Shown: positions 14,076-23,424, numbered from the stretch's first letter. The stretch: 64,000 nucleotides of DNA from an uncultured beta proteobacterium (GCA_903886275.1 CAISLN010000117.1:1-64000), one strand, 5' to 3'. A program made the numbers and translations. Notes: a model not told the origin generated them from the sequence alone.

Positions 14076-14600
14076 TCAAGGCGCTTTCGAGTCGCCCGCG
14101 AGTTCGAGCTGCATAACGATCATATTGACCAGGGTGGACACCGAGGGCCGCCCGGTTTCCAGCACAAAGTGCGCTACTTCGCGGTACAGCGGGTCGCGTT
14201 CGCCGTACAGGGTCTTGAGCTTGAGCAGCGGGTCGGCTACCTGCAGCAGCGGGCGATTGGTGTCGTGGCGCAAGCGCCGAAACAGTTCTTCGGGGCTAGA
14301 CTTGAGATAGACCACACGGCAGCGCTGGTGCAAACGCTGGCGATTGGCTTCGCGCAGCACGGACCCGCCGCCAGTAGACAGCACCTTGGCCGGAACCTGG
14401 GAGAGTCGGTCCAAGACCTCTTCTTCTACGTCACGGAAGCGCGACTCACCCTCACGTTCGAAAAAATCGCGAATGGAACATCCGATTTGAATTTCGATTT
14501 CGTGGTCCGAATCCACAAACGGCAACTGAAGCCGCCGGGCCAGTTGTCGTCCGACGGTGGTCTTACCTGAGCCTGGAAGGCCAATCAACGCAACGGTAAT
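14076..14600 (-). CDS. aroK: Shikimate kinase (probable non-canonical start)
   Basis: ATP-dependent 3-phosphorylation of shikimate. P-loop GLPGSGKTT, the shikimate-binding [14 protein letters not shown] and the lid arginines around RHDTNRPLL are all present. The first ordinary start codon (TTG, 14588) would remove the whole first beta strand, leaving only Met-Ile before the P-loop. The reading frame continues upstream with ITVAL, and an in-frame ATT at 14600 has GGAG exactly 6 nt upstream, so I place the start there. CTG at 14615 is the alternative. The nearby GTG at 14605 is out of frame. The gene lies 130 bp after pilQ and 46 bp before aroB. Confidence 0.85.
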   Translation of the reverse strand: MTVALIGLPGSGKTTVGRQLARRLQLPFVDSDHEIEIQIGCSIRDFFEREGESRFRDVEEEVLDRLSQVPAKVLSTGGGSVLREANRQRLHQRCRVVYLKSSPEELFRRLRHDTNRPLLQVADPLLKLKTLYGERDPLYREVAHFVLETGRPSVSTLVNMIVMQLELAGDSKAP

Positions 14601-14730
14601 TTCACTCTCCGCCAGTTCGTTCTATTTGAGGGCCCGCCTGCCAAAGGTCTACAAAGGTCAGGGAGCATTGGTGATCGACAAGCTTGGGCTTGCAGGCCTG
14701 CATCTTAACCACCCAGCCCTGCCCTTGGAA

Positions 14731-16776
14731 TTACTTGGACAAACCGCCCTCAGCCAAAATCCGGGGAGTGATGAAAACCAGCATTTCCTTCTTGGCCGAA
14801 CTCTTGGCATTTCGCTTGAACAGCCATCCCACTGCCGGCAAATCACCAAAGAACGGCACCTTGTCGATTTGGTCCTGTTGCTCTTCGGTAAAGATGCCAC
14901 CGATGACGATGGTCCCGCCGTTCTCAATCAGCGCCTGGGTTTGAATGTGTTTGGTGTCAATCGCATAGCCGCTGGTGGTGAGCTCGCCCTTGGTGTCCTT
15001 GGTCACGTCCAACACCAAAATAATGCTGCCTTCGGGTGTGATTTGAGGGGTGACTTCGAGCTTCAGGTTCACCTTCTTGAACGAGATGGTGGGTGGGCCG
15101 CTGTTGGAACCCGGCGTGACATAGGGCAACTCGGTGCCCTGCTCAATCAGCGCTTTCATCTGGTCTGCGGTGACCACACGGGGGCTGGAGATGACCTTGC
15201 CTTTTCCGTCCGACTCAAGGGCCGAGATTTCCAGATTCAAAAATTGGTCAGCCGCCGAACCAAAAATGGACAGCGCAAATGTTCCAGCCGCCGCAACCGC
15301 AGGCAGGTTGACCGAACCCGACGCGGTGTTGATCGTACCTTGGCTGTTTCCGTTTGCCGAGCCACCCAAGCGCACACCCAGCGCCTTGCTAAAGGTGTCC
15401 GATGCTTCGACGATACGGGCCTCGATCACGACCTGCCTGACCGCTACATCCAGTTTGCCAATGAAGTCCTGCACCTGCTCCAGGCGACTCGGGATATCGG
15501 TGACGAAAAGCTGGTTGGTGCGCGTCTCTGCAATCACGCTGCCACGTGCACTCAAGATACGCGCGGAGGCCCCGCCAGAGGCAGTTGCAGTTCCACCGCT
15601 CCCGGTAATTTGTGCCGCGATTTCCGCTGCCTTGGCAAAATTGATTCGGAACGACTGGGTCTTGACCGGCTCCAAATTTTGCACCGTGTTCATGGCCTCG
15701 AGATCGAGCTTTTCCTTGACCGCGATTTCATCCTTGGGTGCCACCCAGATCACATTGCCGCTCTTGCGCATGCCCAGGCTTTTGGCCTGCAAAATAATAT
15801 CCAACGCCTGGTCCCATGGCACTTCCTGCAGACGCAGGGTCACCGTGCCCGTCACGCCATCCGAGGTAACGATATTGAAGTTCGTAAAGTCAGCAATCAC
15901 CTGCAGCAGGGAGCGCACTTCAATGCTCTGAAAGTTCAGCGACAGCTTCTGGCCGTTGTAACCAGCGCCCTGGGTCAGCTTCTTGGGGTCTGCCTTGATC
16001 TCCTTAACTTCAACGACAAACTGCTCGTCATTTTGATAGGCGGAGTGTTCCCACTGCCCTTCGGGCTCTATCACCATGCGCACCTTGTCGCCGGTCTGGG
16101 TGGTAGTGACGGTCTTAATCGGCGTGCCAAAATCAGCAACATCCATGCGACGGCGCAGACCTTCGGACAGGGTGCTCTTCATGAACTCCAGCACCAGGGA
16201 CTTGCCCTGCTGGCGAATATCGACGCCCACATTGCTGCTTGGCAGGGTCACAACTACGCGGCCGGCCCCCTCGGTAGAGCGCCGAAAATCAATGTCTTTC
16301 AAGGCTTGCGTGTCGCGGGCGCGATTTTCAGCGAATGCGACAGGCGAGGCGGGCGTGTTTGCGGCTGAAGCAGAAGGCTCCAACATCACCAACAATGATT
16401 TGCCCTGAATCTCCGCCTTGTACGTGGTGGGAAGCTTCAGGTTCAACACCACCCTGGTCCGGTCACCGGCCTGCACCACACTGACGGATTTCAAATTGCC
16501 TTCGTTGACTTCCACCGTGGAGCGTCCCATGGTGTTGACAACGCCCGGAAAGTCCAGCGCGATGCGCGCGGGTGCTTGGATGGCAAAACCGGTTGGCACG
16601 GCATCCAAGGCTTTTGACAAATCGATGCGTACATATTCCACCCCACCTTGCATGGAGCCGGTGACCGCCTCGATAGCGTTCTGTGCCAAGGCCACAGGAG
16701 CCAGCGCGACCAGGAATAAGGCAAAGAAGAAACGACGCCACATGTCAGACCCTAACCGAAAACGATATATGTTCAT
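14731..16776 (-). CDS. pilQ: Type IV pilus secretin
   Basis: Outer-membrane secretin that forms the channel through which the type IV pilus fibre emerges. The 681 residues begin with a signal peptide (hydrophobic core FFFALFLVALAPVALAQ). Two AMIN-type domains follow (YVRIDLSKAL, RVVLNLKLP; then VVVTLPSSNVGV), then the secretin N0/N1 region (LSLNFQSIEVRSLLQVIADFT) and the C-terminal secretin domain with VIEARIVEASD and VPFFGDLPAVGWLF, ending in ITPRILAE. The ATG at 16776 overlaps the pilP stop (ATGA) and has AGGAGA 7 nt upstream. A second ATG at 16743 would give a more ordinary signal peptide. Confidence 0.96.
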   Translation of the reverse strand: MNIYRFRLGSDMWRRFFFALFLVALAPVALAQNAIEAVTGSMQGGVEYVRIDLSKALDAVPTGFAIQAPARIALDFPGVVNTMGRSTVEVNEGNLKSVSVVQAGDRTRVVLNLKLPTTYKAEIQGKSLLVMLEPSASAANTPASPVAFAENRARDTQALKDIDFRRSTEGAGRVVVTLPSSNVGVDIRQQGKSLVLEFMKSTLSEGLRRRMDVADFGTPIKTVTTTQTGDKVRMVIEPEGQWEHSAYQNDEQFVVEVKEIKADPKKLTQGAGYNGQKLSLNFQSIEVRSLLQVIADFTNFNIVTSDGVTGTVTLRLQEVPWDQALDIILQAKSLGMRKSGNVIWVAPKDEIAVKEKLDLEAMNTVQNLEPVKTQSFRINFAKAAEIAAQITGSGGTATASGGASARILSARGSVIAETRTNQLFVTDIPSRLEQVQDFIGKLDVAVRQVVIEARIVEASDTFSKALGVRLGGSANGNSQGTINTASGSVNLPAVAAAGTFALSIFGSAADQFLNLEISALESDGKGKVISSPRVVTADQMKALIEQGTELPYVTPGSNSGPPTISFKKVNLKLEVTPQITPEGSIILVLDVTKDTKGELTTSGYAIDTKHIQTQALIENGGTIVIGGIFTEEQQDQIDKVPFFGDLPAVGWLFKRNAKSSAKKEMLVFITPRILAEGGLSK

Positions 16777-17315
16777 TTGGAACTCTCCTGCAACTGCAGC
16801 GTTGCAACGCGTTCAATCCATTCGCCAACCGCATCCTGCACGATCTCCCGCAAAGTGAGCTCTGTTTCACTTATTTTTGTCACACGGCCGAAATTTTGAC
16901 CCAGGTGGTTGCCAGGCTTCACCTGGTACAGCAGACTGTCCACCCGCACCAGCGCAACGGGTTGCCCGGCCTTGATGATGCTGCCCACCAAGACCATGGT
17001 GTCCAGAGGAAACGCTTCCATCGGTTCCTTGCGCCTCGCCAGCTCCGGCGCTACCAGCGCGCCATTGGAGGTGGCCTGCGCCGAGTCACGCTTCAGGGCC
17101 TGTGTCAGCTTCAGGTTGCTAAAGGGCTCTATGGCCGATGCATTGGCATAGGGCTCTGGAATGAACTGTTTGGGCGCGTTGATGGGCGCCACATGCGGCT
17201 TGGTCTGGTTGCGTTCCTGCACCATCCAGGCGCGAATATCGTCTTCCTTGGAAGAGACGCAAGCGGTCAACGCAGCCGCTAGCAGAACGCATGGGAGTAA
17301 GTAGCTGCACTTCAT
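16773..17315 (-). CDS. pilP: Type IV pilus assembly lipoprotein PilP
   Basis: Inner-membrane lipoprotein that links the PilN/PilO platform to the PilQ secretin. The 180 residues start with a lipoprotein signal peptide ending LTAC (Cys19), followed by a flexible Pro/Asn-rich linker and a C-terminal beta domain (TMVLVGSIIKAGQPVALVRV, YQVKPGNHLGQNFG) that is the hallmark of PilP. It overlaps pilO by 4 bp upstream and pilQ by 4 bp downstream, so the pil genes form one coupled operon. Confidence 0.94.
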   Translation of the reverse strand: MKCSYLLPCVLLAAALTACVSSKEDDIRAWMVQERNQTKPHVAPINAPKQFIPEPYANASAIEPFSNLKLTQALKRDSAQATSNGALVAPELARRKEPMEAFPLDTMVLVGSIIKAGQPVALVRVDSLLYQVKPGNHLGQNFGRVTKISETELTLREIVQDAVGEWIERVATLQLQESSK

Positions 17316-17980
17316 TTTTTCTTGGGCGCCGAAGCGGCTCTTTGTGCCATCACCTCATCCGCATCCAGGTAACGGAAAGTCTTGGCGGTGGATTCCAGCG
17401 ACAAAGATCCATCGGCCCTGGGCGTAATGGACAAGTTGTTCAGGGTGACGATGCGCGAAAGGTTCGCAATGTCCGATGCAAATGCACCGATGTCGTGGTA
17501 GTGCCCATTCACCCTCAGTGCGATCGGCAGCTCCGCGTAATATTCCTTGACCGCAACCTGACCGGGGCGGAACAGGTCGAACTGCAGGCTGCGCCCCAAA
17601 CCAGCCTGGTTGATATCCGACAGCAAGGCGTCCATCTCGGCCTTGCTGGGCAACTGCTTCTCGAGTTGCGTCACGTACTGTTGAACCTGCTCGCGCTGTT
17701 TTTTAAGGACATCCAGGTTGACCGCCTTGGCCAACTTGATCTTGTAATCTGCGCGCAGTTGCACCTCTTTGTCCTGCTCAAACTGTAAGGCATCCTGCGA
17801 ACCGCTCAGCCATGAGAACCACAGCACCGTGATCACAAGCAAGGTTGCAAACACAAAAAGGCCGTAGCGCGGCACAGAGGGCCATGCCGAGGGGTCGCGT
17901 GGATCCAGGTCCATGAACTGGCTTTTGAGCCGCTCTTGGAAGGCCTGAAAGTCGAAAGAAGTGGATGATTTGCTAGCCAT
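17312..17980 (-). CDS. pilO: Type IV pilus inner-membrane protein PilO
   Basis: Bitopic inner-membrane protein that pairs with PilN in the alignment subcomplex. From the chosen start (MASKSSTSFDF) the protein has 222 residues: a cytoplasmic N-terminus, one transmembrane helix (about 36-54, LFVFATLLVITVLWFSWL), a coiled-coil stretch (about 60-110) and a ferredoxin-like periplasmic domain with YYAELPIALRVNGHYHDIG. The ATG at 17980 lies 10 bp after the pilN stop; a longer frame to 18034 would overlap pilN and add a basic, non-conserved tail. Only a weak ribosome-binding site is visible, so coupling to pilN is likely. Confidence 0.92.
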   Translation of the reverse strand: MASKSSTSFDFQAFQERLKSQFMDLDPRDPSAWPSVPRYGLFVFATLLVITVLWFSWLSGSQDALQFEQDKEVQLRADYKIKLAKAVNLDVLKKQREQVQQYVTQLEKQLPSKAEMDALLSDINQAGLGRSLQFDLFRPGQVAVKEYYAELPIALRVNGHYHDIGAFASDIANLSRIVTLNNLSITPRADGSLSLESTAKTFRYLDADEVMAQRAASAPKKK

Positions 17981-17990
17981 GGCCGGTTCG

Positions 17991-18623
17991 CTATTGCTTC
18001 GCTGGTGAAGATGCTGTTGGCGATGACGCGCCAAGTGCTGGGGCTGCGGCCTTTTCGGCCTCGGTAGCGCGCACCAACCGTACCTTGATCACAAAATTGG
18101 ACACCCGCTTTTGTTCCTTGTTTGGCAGGGTGATGCTGCCGGCCACAATTTCCACCAGCTCCGGCTTGGCAAACCAGGGCGTGTTGTTGCCCAGGTTGCG
18201 CAGCAACTCGGACACCCGTTCGTTGGACTGCGCCGTGCCGTTGAGCGTCACCGACTGGTCGGCCTGCACCATCTTGGCAATAAAAACGCCGTCCGGTAGT
18301 TGATGAACCAACTCGGTCAGCAGGTGCACCGGCAAATTGCGGTCCGACTGCAAGTCTTCCACCGCCTGCTGCCTGGCCTTGAGTGCGGCAATTTCGGTCT
18401 CCAGTCCAGCAATGTCCTTGATCTGTCCTTCTAGTTTGGTGATTTCCACAGCCAGGAGACTGTTGGAGCCTTGTTGTACAGAAATTTCGGACTGGTACCA
18501 AAGAAAAATAGCACCGGCAACCAGACCACCCAGCAAAGCCGCCACACCCAAGGAAACATTGAAAACATCACGACGCCGTTTGCGCGCCGCCTCCCGGTGG
18601 GGTAGCAGGTTGATCCGTATCAC
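17991..18623 (-). CDS. pilN: Type IV pilus inner-membrane protein PilN
   Basis: Bitopic partner of PilO whose cytoplasmic N-terminal peptide binds PilM. The 210 residues begin with the invariant INLLPHRE peptide (4-11), then basic residues, one transmembrane helix (about 24-43), a coiled coil (IKDIAGLETEIAALKARQQAV) and a periplasmic ferredoxin-like domain. The C-terminal tail is Ala/Ser/Pro-rich. The start is GTG at 18623 and overlaps the pilM stop (GTGA). Confidence 0.95.
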   Translation of the reverse strand: MIRINLLPHREAARKRRRDVFNVSLGVAALLGGLVAGAIFLWYQSEISVQQGSNSLLAVEITKLEGQIKDIAGLETEIAALKARQQAVEDLQSDRNLPVHLLTELVHQLPDGVFIAKMVQADQSVTLNGTAQSNERVSELLRNLGNNTPWFAKPELVEIVAGSITLPNKEQKRVSNFVIKVRLVRATEAEKAAAPALGASSPTASSPAKQ

Positions 18624-19699
18624 TGGGCAAACCTCCGCAAGGCCAAACCGCAGGCCGTCAGATAGGAAGGCGCCTCACGCGTCATTTTCTTCAAGCGCAC
18701 GCCATCCCCGATCTCCATGCCGTCAAACGGATTAAGCAGGCTGCAGGGGAAAGAAGTGTGCTGCGTCACCGCGCCCGTCAGCCCGGGCAGGGCCGCAGAA
18801 CCGCCGGCCAGCAGGATGTAGTCCACCTTGTTGTGCGGTGTGCTGGTGAAGAAGAACTGCAGCGCCCGACCCAACTCCTGCACCATCGAATCCATAAAGG
18901 GCCTCAACACCACCGACTCATAGTCCTCTGGCAACTCAGCGCTGCGTTTCTTCGCTTCGGCCTCTTCAGCAGAGAACCCATATTGACGCACAATTTGCTG
19001 GGTCAGTTGTGCGCCACCAAAAGCCTGATCGCGGTCATACAGAACCTCTTCGTCACGCATCACCTGCATGCTGGTGGTCAGCGAACCCACCTCGAACAGG
19101 ACCACAATCATTCCCTTGCCTTGGTTGTGCAGGTTTTCAATCAGCCTGCTGGTGGCCAGGCGCGACGCATAGGACTCCACGTCCACCACCACCGGCGTCA
19201 AACCGGAGGCTTCGGCCAGACCCTGCACATCCTGAACTTTTTCGCGCCGCGAAGCGGCGATCAATACCTCGACATCGCCAACCGAGGTGGCGCTGGGTCC
19301 AATGACACAAAAGTCGAGGCTGACTTCGTCCAAGGGAAAAGGAATGTACTGGTTGGCCTCGGTTTCGACCTGCTGCTCGAGTTCGTCGTCCGACATGCCA
19401 CCGGGCAAGATGATCTTCTTGGTAATCACAGCCGACGGCGGCAAGGCCATGGCAACATTGCGGGTTTTGGTACCGCTTTTCTTGATCAGCCGCTTGATGG
19501 CTTCGGCAACTTCTTCAAATTTTTCGATGTTACCGTCGATGACCCAACCGCGTTCGAGCGGTTCAATGGCGCAACGCTCCAACACCAAGTTGCCCGCCTT
19601 GTCACGCCCCAGCTCTACCAATTTGACACCAGACGTACTGACGTCAAGCCCCAGCAAAGGTGCCGGCTGACGGCTAAAGAGCGACCCCAATGCGATCAA
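18620..19699 (-). CDS. pilM: Type IV pilus assembly ATPase-like protein PilM
   Basis: Actin-like cytoplasmic protein (FtsA/MreB fold) that docks on the PilN N-terminus. The 359 residues show LLGLDVSTSGVKLVEL (phosphate 1), VVVDVESYASR, the second phosphate loop around VLFEVGSLTTSMQV, and the C-terminal adenosine motif ILLAGGSAALPGL. The start is TTG at 19699 (MIALGSLF), chosen because GGGGGA lies about 6 nt upstream and the family begins this way; a longer frame to 19738 adds a non-conserved leader. It is the first gene of pilMNOPQ and is divergent from mrcA. Confidence 0.95.
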   Translation of the reverse strand: MIALGSLFSRQPAPLLGLDVSTSGVKLVELGRDKAGNLVLERCAIEPLERGWVIDGNIEKFEEVAEAIKRLIKKSGTKTRNVAMALPPSAVITKKIILPGGMSDDELEQQVETEANQYIPFPLDEVSLDFCVIGPSATSVGDVEVLIAASRREKVQDVQGLAEASGLTPVVVDVESYASRLATSRLIENLHNQGKGMIVVLFEVGSLTTSMQVMRDEEVLYDRDQAFGGAQLTQQIVRQYGFSAEEAEAKKRSAELPEDYESVVLRPFMDSMVQELGRALQFFFTSTPHNKVDYILLAGGSAALPGLTGAVTQHTSFPCSLLNPFDGMEIGDGVRLKKMTREAPSYLTACGLALRRFAQ

Positions 19700-19967
19700 G
19701 ACTGTCCCCCTGAAACAGACCGACTCCGTGTCAGCCAAACTTAAGAAATCACTTGAATGCTATCAGCAAGATAGTTGTCCAGCAAAGAATTATTTGAATT
19801 TCAGCCCCTGCTATCGTTGTCAAAAGTCTACGGATTCAATGAATGGCAATCTCCGTCATCTACATTCTGCCCGCACGGGGCTACAGCCCGTAACAATAGC
19901 GAACCTATAGCGCCACAGCACATTCACTGAATTTTTATAACGCGCCAGCGACCCAAAACCATTTTTT
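19700..19967. promoter_or_regulatory. Divergent promoter region pilM / mrcA
   Basis: The 268 bp between divergent genes, with no plausible coding frame. On the minus strand a perfect TTGACA lies at 19823-19818, but no good -10 follows at 16-18 bp (TCAAAT only at 20 bp). A small inverted repeat CTATC-AGCAA-GATAG (about 19760-19774) lies between it and pilM. No clear promoter was found for mrcA. Confidence 0.3.
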
Positions 19968-22334
19968 ATGCCCTCCAAGTTATCGTCAACGGACTCCCTA
20001 TCCAAACCTTCCACGGCCTCCCTGCACTGGGCTGCGCGGCTGCTCCTATGGGCCCTTGGCTTGGGAGTGGCTGCGTTCTTGAGCGGACTCATCGTCCTGG
20101 CCATTGCACTCGCCGTTGCGTTTCCCAATCTGCCCGATATCTCCGATCTGTCGGACTACCGGCCCAAGCTGCCGCTGCGGGTGTATTCCGTGGAGGGCGA
20201 TCTGCTGGGTGAGTTTGGTGAGGAGCGGCGCAACATGACTCCCATTGGCGAAATCCCCAAGGTCATGTCCAACGCGGTGCTGGCCATCGAAGATTCGCGC
20301 TTTTACCAGCATGGCGGCGTGGACTACATGGGTGTGATCCGGGCTGGGCTAGCCAATGTGGGCCGCTCCAAGAGCCAGGGCGCCTCCACCATCACCATGC
20401 AGGTGGCGCGCAATGTGTACCTGAGTTCCGAGAAGACTTTTACCCGCAAGATTTACGAAATACTGCTGACCTTCAAGCTCGAGCACATGCTGCGCAAAGA
20501 CCAGATTCTGGAGATCTACATGAACCAGATCTTCCTGGGCAACCGCGCCTATGGCTTTGCAGCCGCCTCAGAAACCTATTTCGGCAAGCCGCTCAAGGAC
20601 ATCACGATTGCCGAGGCCGCGATGCTGGCCGGCCTGCCCAAGGCACCATCGGCTTACAACCCCATCAGCAACCCCAGACGGGCGCGATCCAGGCAGCTCT
20701 ACATCATTGAACGCATGCAGGAGAACGGCTTCATCACACAGGAGCAGGCCGAGGACGCCAAAGCCGAGACGCTCACCATCAAGAGCGGGCCCGACAGCAA
20801 CCGGATTCACGCCGAGTATGTGGCCGAGATGGCGCGCCAATTGATGTTCAACCAGTACGGTGAGGAGACCTATACCCGCGGCCTCAATGTGCAGACCACG
20901 ATTCACTCCGCAGAACAGGACGCTGCGTATAAGTCTTTGCGCAGGGGCATCATGGACTATGAGCGGCGCCAGATTTACCGTGGCCCGGAGAAGTTTTTGA
21001 CACTGCCCACGGCGCGCCAAGAAGTGGAAGACACGGTCGATGACGCACTCGATGAGCATCCGGACAATGGCGACGTGATGGCCGCCGTGGTGCTGGAGGC
21101 CGATGCCAAGCACATCCTAGCCATGCGCGCCGCCGGCGAGACCGTAGAAATCAGCGGTGACGGACTCAAGCCAGCCCTGTCAGGCCTGTCCGACAAGGCA
21201 CCCCCGAACATCAAGCTGCGCCGCGGTGCGGTGATACGGGTCGCCAAGACCGCCAAGGGCGGCTGGGAAATTACGCAGCTACCCGAAGTCGAAGGTGCCT
21301 TTGTGGCAATAGACCCGCGTGATGGATCGATACGCGCGTTGGTCGGCGGCTTTGACTTTGCCAAAAACAAATTCAACCATGTCACACAGGCTTGGCGCCA
21401 ACCGGGCTCCAGCTTCAAACCCTTTATTTATTCGGCGGCACTGGAAAAAGGCTTCACCCCCGCTACCGTGATCAACGACCAGCCACTGTTCTTTGACGCT
21501 GGCGTCACCGGTGGTCAGCCCTGGGAGCCCAAAAACTACGACGGCACTTTTGAAGGCCCCATGACACTGCGCCGTGCCCTGGCCAAGTCCAAAAACATGG
21601 TGTCCATCCAGATCCTGCAGTCCATTGGCACCCAGTACGCGCAAGAATGGGTCACCCATTTTGGTTTTGAGGCCGACAAGCACCCCCCTTATCTGACCAT
21701 GGCGCTGGGTGCCGGCTCCGTCACTCCCATGCAGATGGCGGGCGCCTACTCGGTGTTTGCCAACGGCGGCTACAGGGTCAATCCCTGGCTGGTGGCCAGC
21801 ATCAGTGAGCAGCGCGGCAAGTTGCTGGTGAGCACGCCAGCGGTAGTGCTAGACGGTTCACAGCGCACGATCGAACCGCGCAATGCCTTTTTGATGACCA
21901 GTCTGCTGGGAGAAGTAACCCGCACCGGCACCGCCGCCAAGGCACAGGCAACCCTGAAGCGTCCCGACGTGTATGGTAAGACCGGCACCACCAACGACTC
22001 CATGGACGCCTGGTTCGCCGGCTACCAGCCCACCCTCACGGCAGTCACTTGGATCGGCTATGACACGCCGCGCAAACTGGGCGACAAGGAAACCGGCGGA
22101 GGCTTAAGCCTGCCGGTCTGGATCAGCTTTATGGAGACGGCTCTTAAGGGCGTGCCGGTGGCCGAGCCGATCGTGCCGGAGGGTCTTGCCCACATTGGCG
22201 GCGAATGGTACTTTGAGGAATTCTCCAAGGGAGCGGGTGTCTCCGCCCTGAAGCCAGAAGACAATGCCGACCCCGCTCAGACGCCGGCGCCGGCCGACGA
22301 GAAAAAGAAAATCGTTGACCTTTTCAAGAACTGA
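19968..22334 (+). CDS. mrcA: Penicillin-binding protein 1A
   Basis: Bifunctional class A PBP that polymerises and cross-links peptidoglycan. The 788 residues comprise a cytoplasmic tail, one transmembrane anchor (about 24-52), a GT51 glycosyltransferase domain with catalytic Glu108 in AIEDSRFYQHGG and the GASTITMQVARN motif, an OB-like insert, and a transpeptidase domain with S481-x-x-K484 (GSSFKPF), SKN, and KTG at 671-673. Length is normal for PBP1A. No strong ribosome-binding site precedes the ATG at 19968. It ends exactly one base before the cyaY stop on the opposite strand. The pilM-mrcA divergent layout is common in this group. Confidence 0.97.
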   Translation: MPSKLSSTDSLSKPSTASLHWAARLLLWALGLGVAAFLSGLIVLAIALAVAFPNLPDISDLSDYRPKLPLRVYSVEGDLLGEFGEERRNMTPIGEIPKVMSNAVLAIEDSRFYQHGGVDYMGVIRAGLANVGRSKSQGASTITMQVARNVYLSSEKTFTRKIYEILLTFKLEHMLRKDQILEIYMNQIFLGNRAYGFAAASETYFGKPLKDITIAEAAMLAGLPKAPSAYNPISNPRRARSRQLYIIERMQENGFITQEQAEDAKAETLTIKSGPDSNRIHAEYVAEMARQLMFNQYGEETYTRGLNVQTTIHSAEQDAAYKSLRRGIMDYERRQIYRGPEKFLTLPTARQEVEDTVDDALDEHPDNGDVMAAVVLEADAKHILAMRAAGETVEISGDGLKPALSGLSDKAPPNIKLRRGAVIRVAKTAKGGWEITQLPEVEGAFVAIDPRDGSIRALVGGFDFAKNKFNHVTQAWRQPGSSFKPFIYSAALEKGFTPATVINDQPLFFDAGVTGGQPWEPKNYDGTFEGPMTLRRALAKSKNMVSIQILQSIGTQYAQEWVTHFGFEADKHPPYLTMALGAGSVTPMQMAGAYSVFANGGYRVNPWLVASISEQRGKLLVSTPAVVLDGSQRTIEPRNAFLMTSLLGEVTRTGTAAKAQATLKRPDVYGKTGTTNDSMDAWFAGYQPTLTAVTWIGYDTPRKLGDKETGGGLSLPVWISFMETALKGVPVAEPIVPEGLAHIGGEWYFEEFSKGAGVSALKPEDNADPAQTPAPADEKKKIVDLFKN

Positions 22335-22664
22335 TCAGGCGGCAAACTGCAGCGCCATGCCCGACTGGGCCGTGGCCTGCTGCGACAACTGGGCAAAGAA
22401 CTCGCCCTGCCCCTTGGTATCCATCCAACGTCCCTCCACCAACTTGTAGTGATAGCCCCCGGACTTGGCCGCGAGCCAGACCTCTTGCAAGGGCTTTTGC
22501 AGGTTGATGATGATCTGGCTGCGGTTGGCAAAGCTCAGAGTGACCATGGACCCCACGCGCTGGTTATCGATGTCGGCGTCGCTTTCGTCGTTCATCCGGT
22601 CACAGTTCGCCTCCACGGCTTTGAGCAGGGTTTCGGCTTGGTCCAGATATTCCATGTCGGTCAT
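22335..22664 (-). CDS. cyaY: Frataxin-like iron-sulfur assembly protein CyaY
   Basis: Small cytoplasmic iron-binding protein that modulates IscS during iron-sulfur cluster assembly. The 109 residues fit the frataxin fold: an acidic first helix ([10 protein letters not shown]), [16 protein letters not shown] strands, then [15 protein letters not shown] and the C-terminal helix [10 protein letters not shown]. It is convergent and back-to-back with mrcA, and divergent from lptM by 12 bp, so both must share a very small promoter region. The cyaY-lptM pairing is standard in proteobacteria. Confidence 0.94.
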   Translation of the reverse strand: MTDMEYLDQAETLLKAVEANCDRMNDESDADIDNQRVGSMVTLSFANRSQIIINLQKPLQEVWLAAKSGGYHYKLVEGRWMDTKGQGEFFAQLSQQATAQSGMALQFAA

Positions 22665-22676
22665 TACAATTTCACC

Positions 22677-22802
22677 ATGTTGAATGCAATTCGAATTTTA
22701 GTCAGCGCCGCGATCCTCGTCTGCGGCTTGCTCCAGCTCACGGCCTGCGGGCAAACCGGGGCGCTTTATTTGCCCGCGCCGCCGCCAGCCGTGGCCAAAT
22801 AA
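22677..22802 (+). CDS. lptM: Small lipoprotein LptM (LPS-assembly helper)
   Basis: A 41-residue lipoprotein. The signal peptide ([14 protein letters not shown]) ends in the lipobox LTAC (Cys24), followed by the family signature GQTGALYLP. LptM (formerly YifL) assists oxidative maturation of the LptD translocon in E. coli. The classic position between cyaY and lysA is half kept here: cyaY is divergent on the left, but lysA is replaced by msrQ, whose last 12 codons overlap the lptM 3' end on the opposite strand. Confidence 0.85.
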   Translation: MLNAIRILVSAAILVCGLLQLTACGQTGALYLPAPPPAVAK

Positions 22803-23416
22803 CCGCGCCGCCCCTTCCAGCGCCGCTGCACGCGCCAGCCCAGCAGCAGGCCCAAAACCAAGCCATACACCGCCACCTCGGCAAAATTATTTTTGCCAGC
22901 CCGCATCCAGAAGAAATGCAGCAGCGCCAGGCCGGCCACCGCATAGACCAAGCGGTGCAACGCCTGCCAGCGTTTGCCGCCTATTGCCTTGATGGCGCGG
23001 TTGAACGAGGTCAGTGCCAGCGGAGTGAGCAGGACAAAGGCGCTAAAGCCAACCAAAATAAAAGGACGCTTGGCGATGTCCCTGGCGATGTCGCCCAGCT
23101 CAAAGCCCATGTCAAACCAGCTGTAGGCCAGCAGATGCAGCAGCAGGTAAAAATAGACAAACAGTCCTGCCATGCGGCGCAGGCGCGCCAGCGAAGTGAC
23201 ACCCAGAACCGTGCGCAGCGGTGTAATGGCAAGCACCAGACACAGGGCGCGCAGCGTCCAATCGCCCGTGGAGCGCACCAGCGCCTCGGCCGGGTTGGCG
23301 CCCAATTGCTCAGTCAGTGCAGCCGCTACCAGCCAGAGCGCCGGCAGACAGGAGAGCAGGAACCACACCGGCTTGGCCCAGACGCTGGCGAGCCAGCGGT
23401 TTGCAAAAGCACGCAT
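22766..23416 (-). CDS. msrQ: Heme-binding membrane subunit MsrQ
   Basis: Integral membrane b-type cytochrome that passes quinol electrons to periplasmic MsrP for repair of methionine sulfoxide. The 216 residues contain about six hydrophobic helices. Histidines suitable as heme ligands sit in FYLLLHLLAYSW and in LHRLVYAVAGLALLHFFW. It begins 8 bp after msrP on the same strand, as msrP-msrQ operons do. Its 3' end overlaps the lptM coding region tail-to-tail by 37 bp. Confidence 0.94.
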   Translation of the reverse strand: MRAFANRWLASVWAKPVWFLLSCLPALWLVAAALTEQLGANPAEALVRSTGDWTLRALCLVLAITPLRTVLGVTSLARLRRMAGLFVYFYLLLHLLAYSWFDMGFELGDIARDIAKRPFILVGFSAFVLLTPLALTSFNRAIKAIGGKRWQALHRLVYAVAGLALLHFFWMRAGKNNFAEVAVYGLVLGLLLGWRVQRRWKGRRGYLATAGGGAGK

Positions 23417-23424
23417 AGCAAAGC

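Noticed and set aside
14603-14605. GTG as start codon of aroK
   Set aside because: It is one base out of frame with the shikimate kinase sequence and only 1 nt from the ribosome-binding site.
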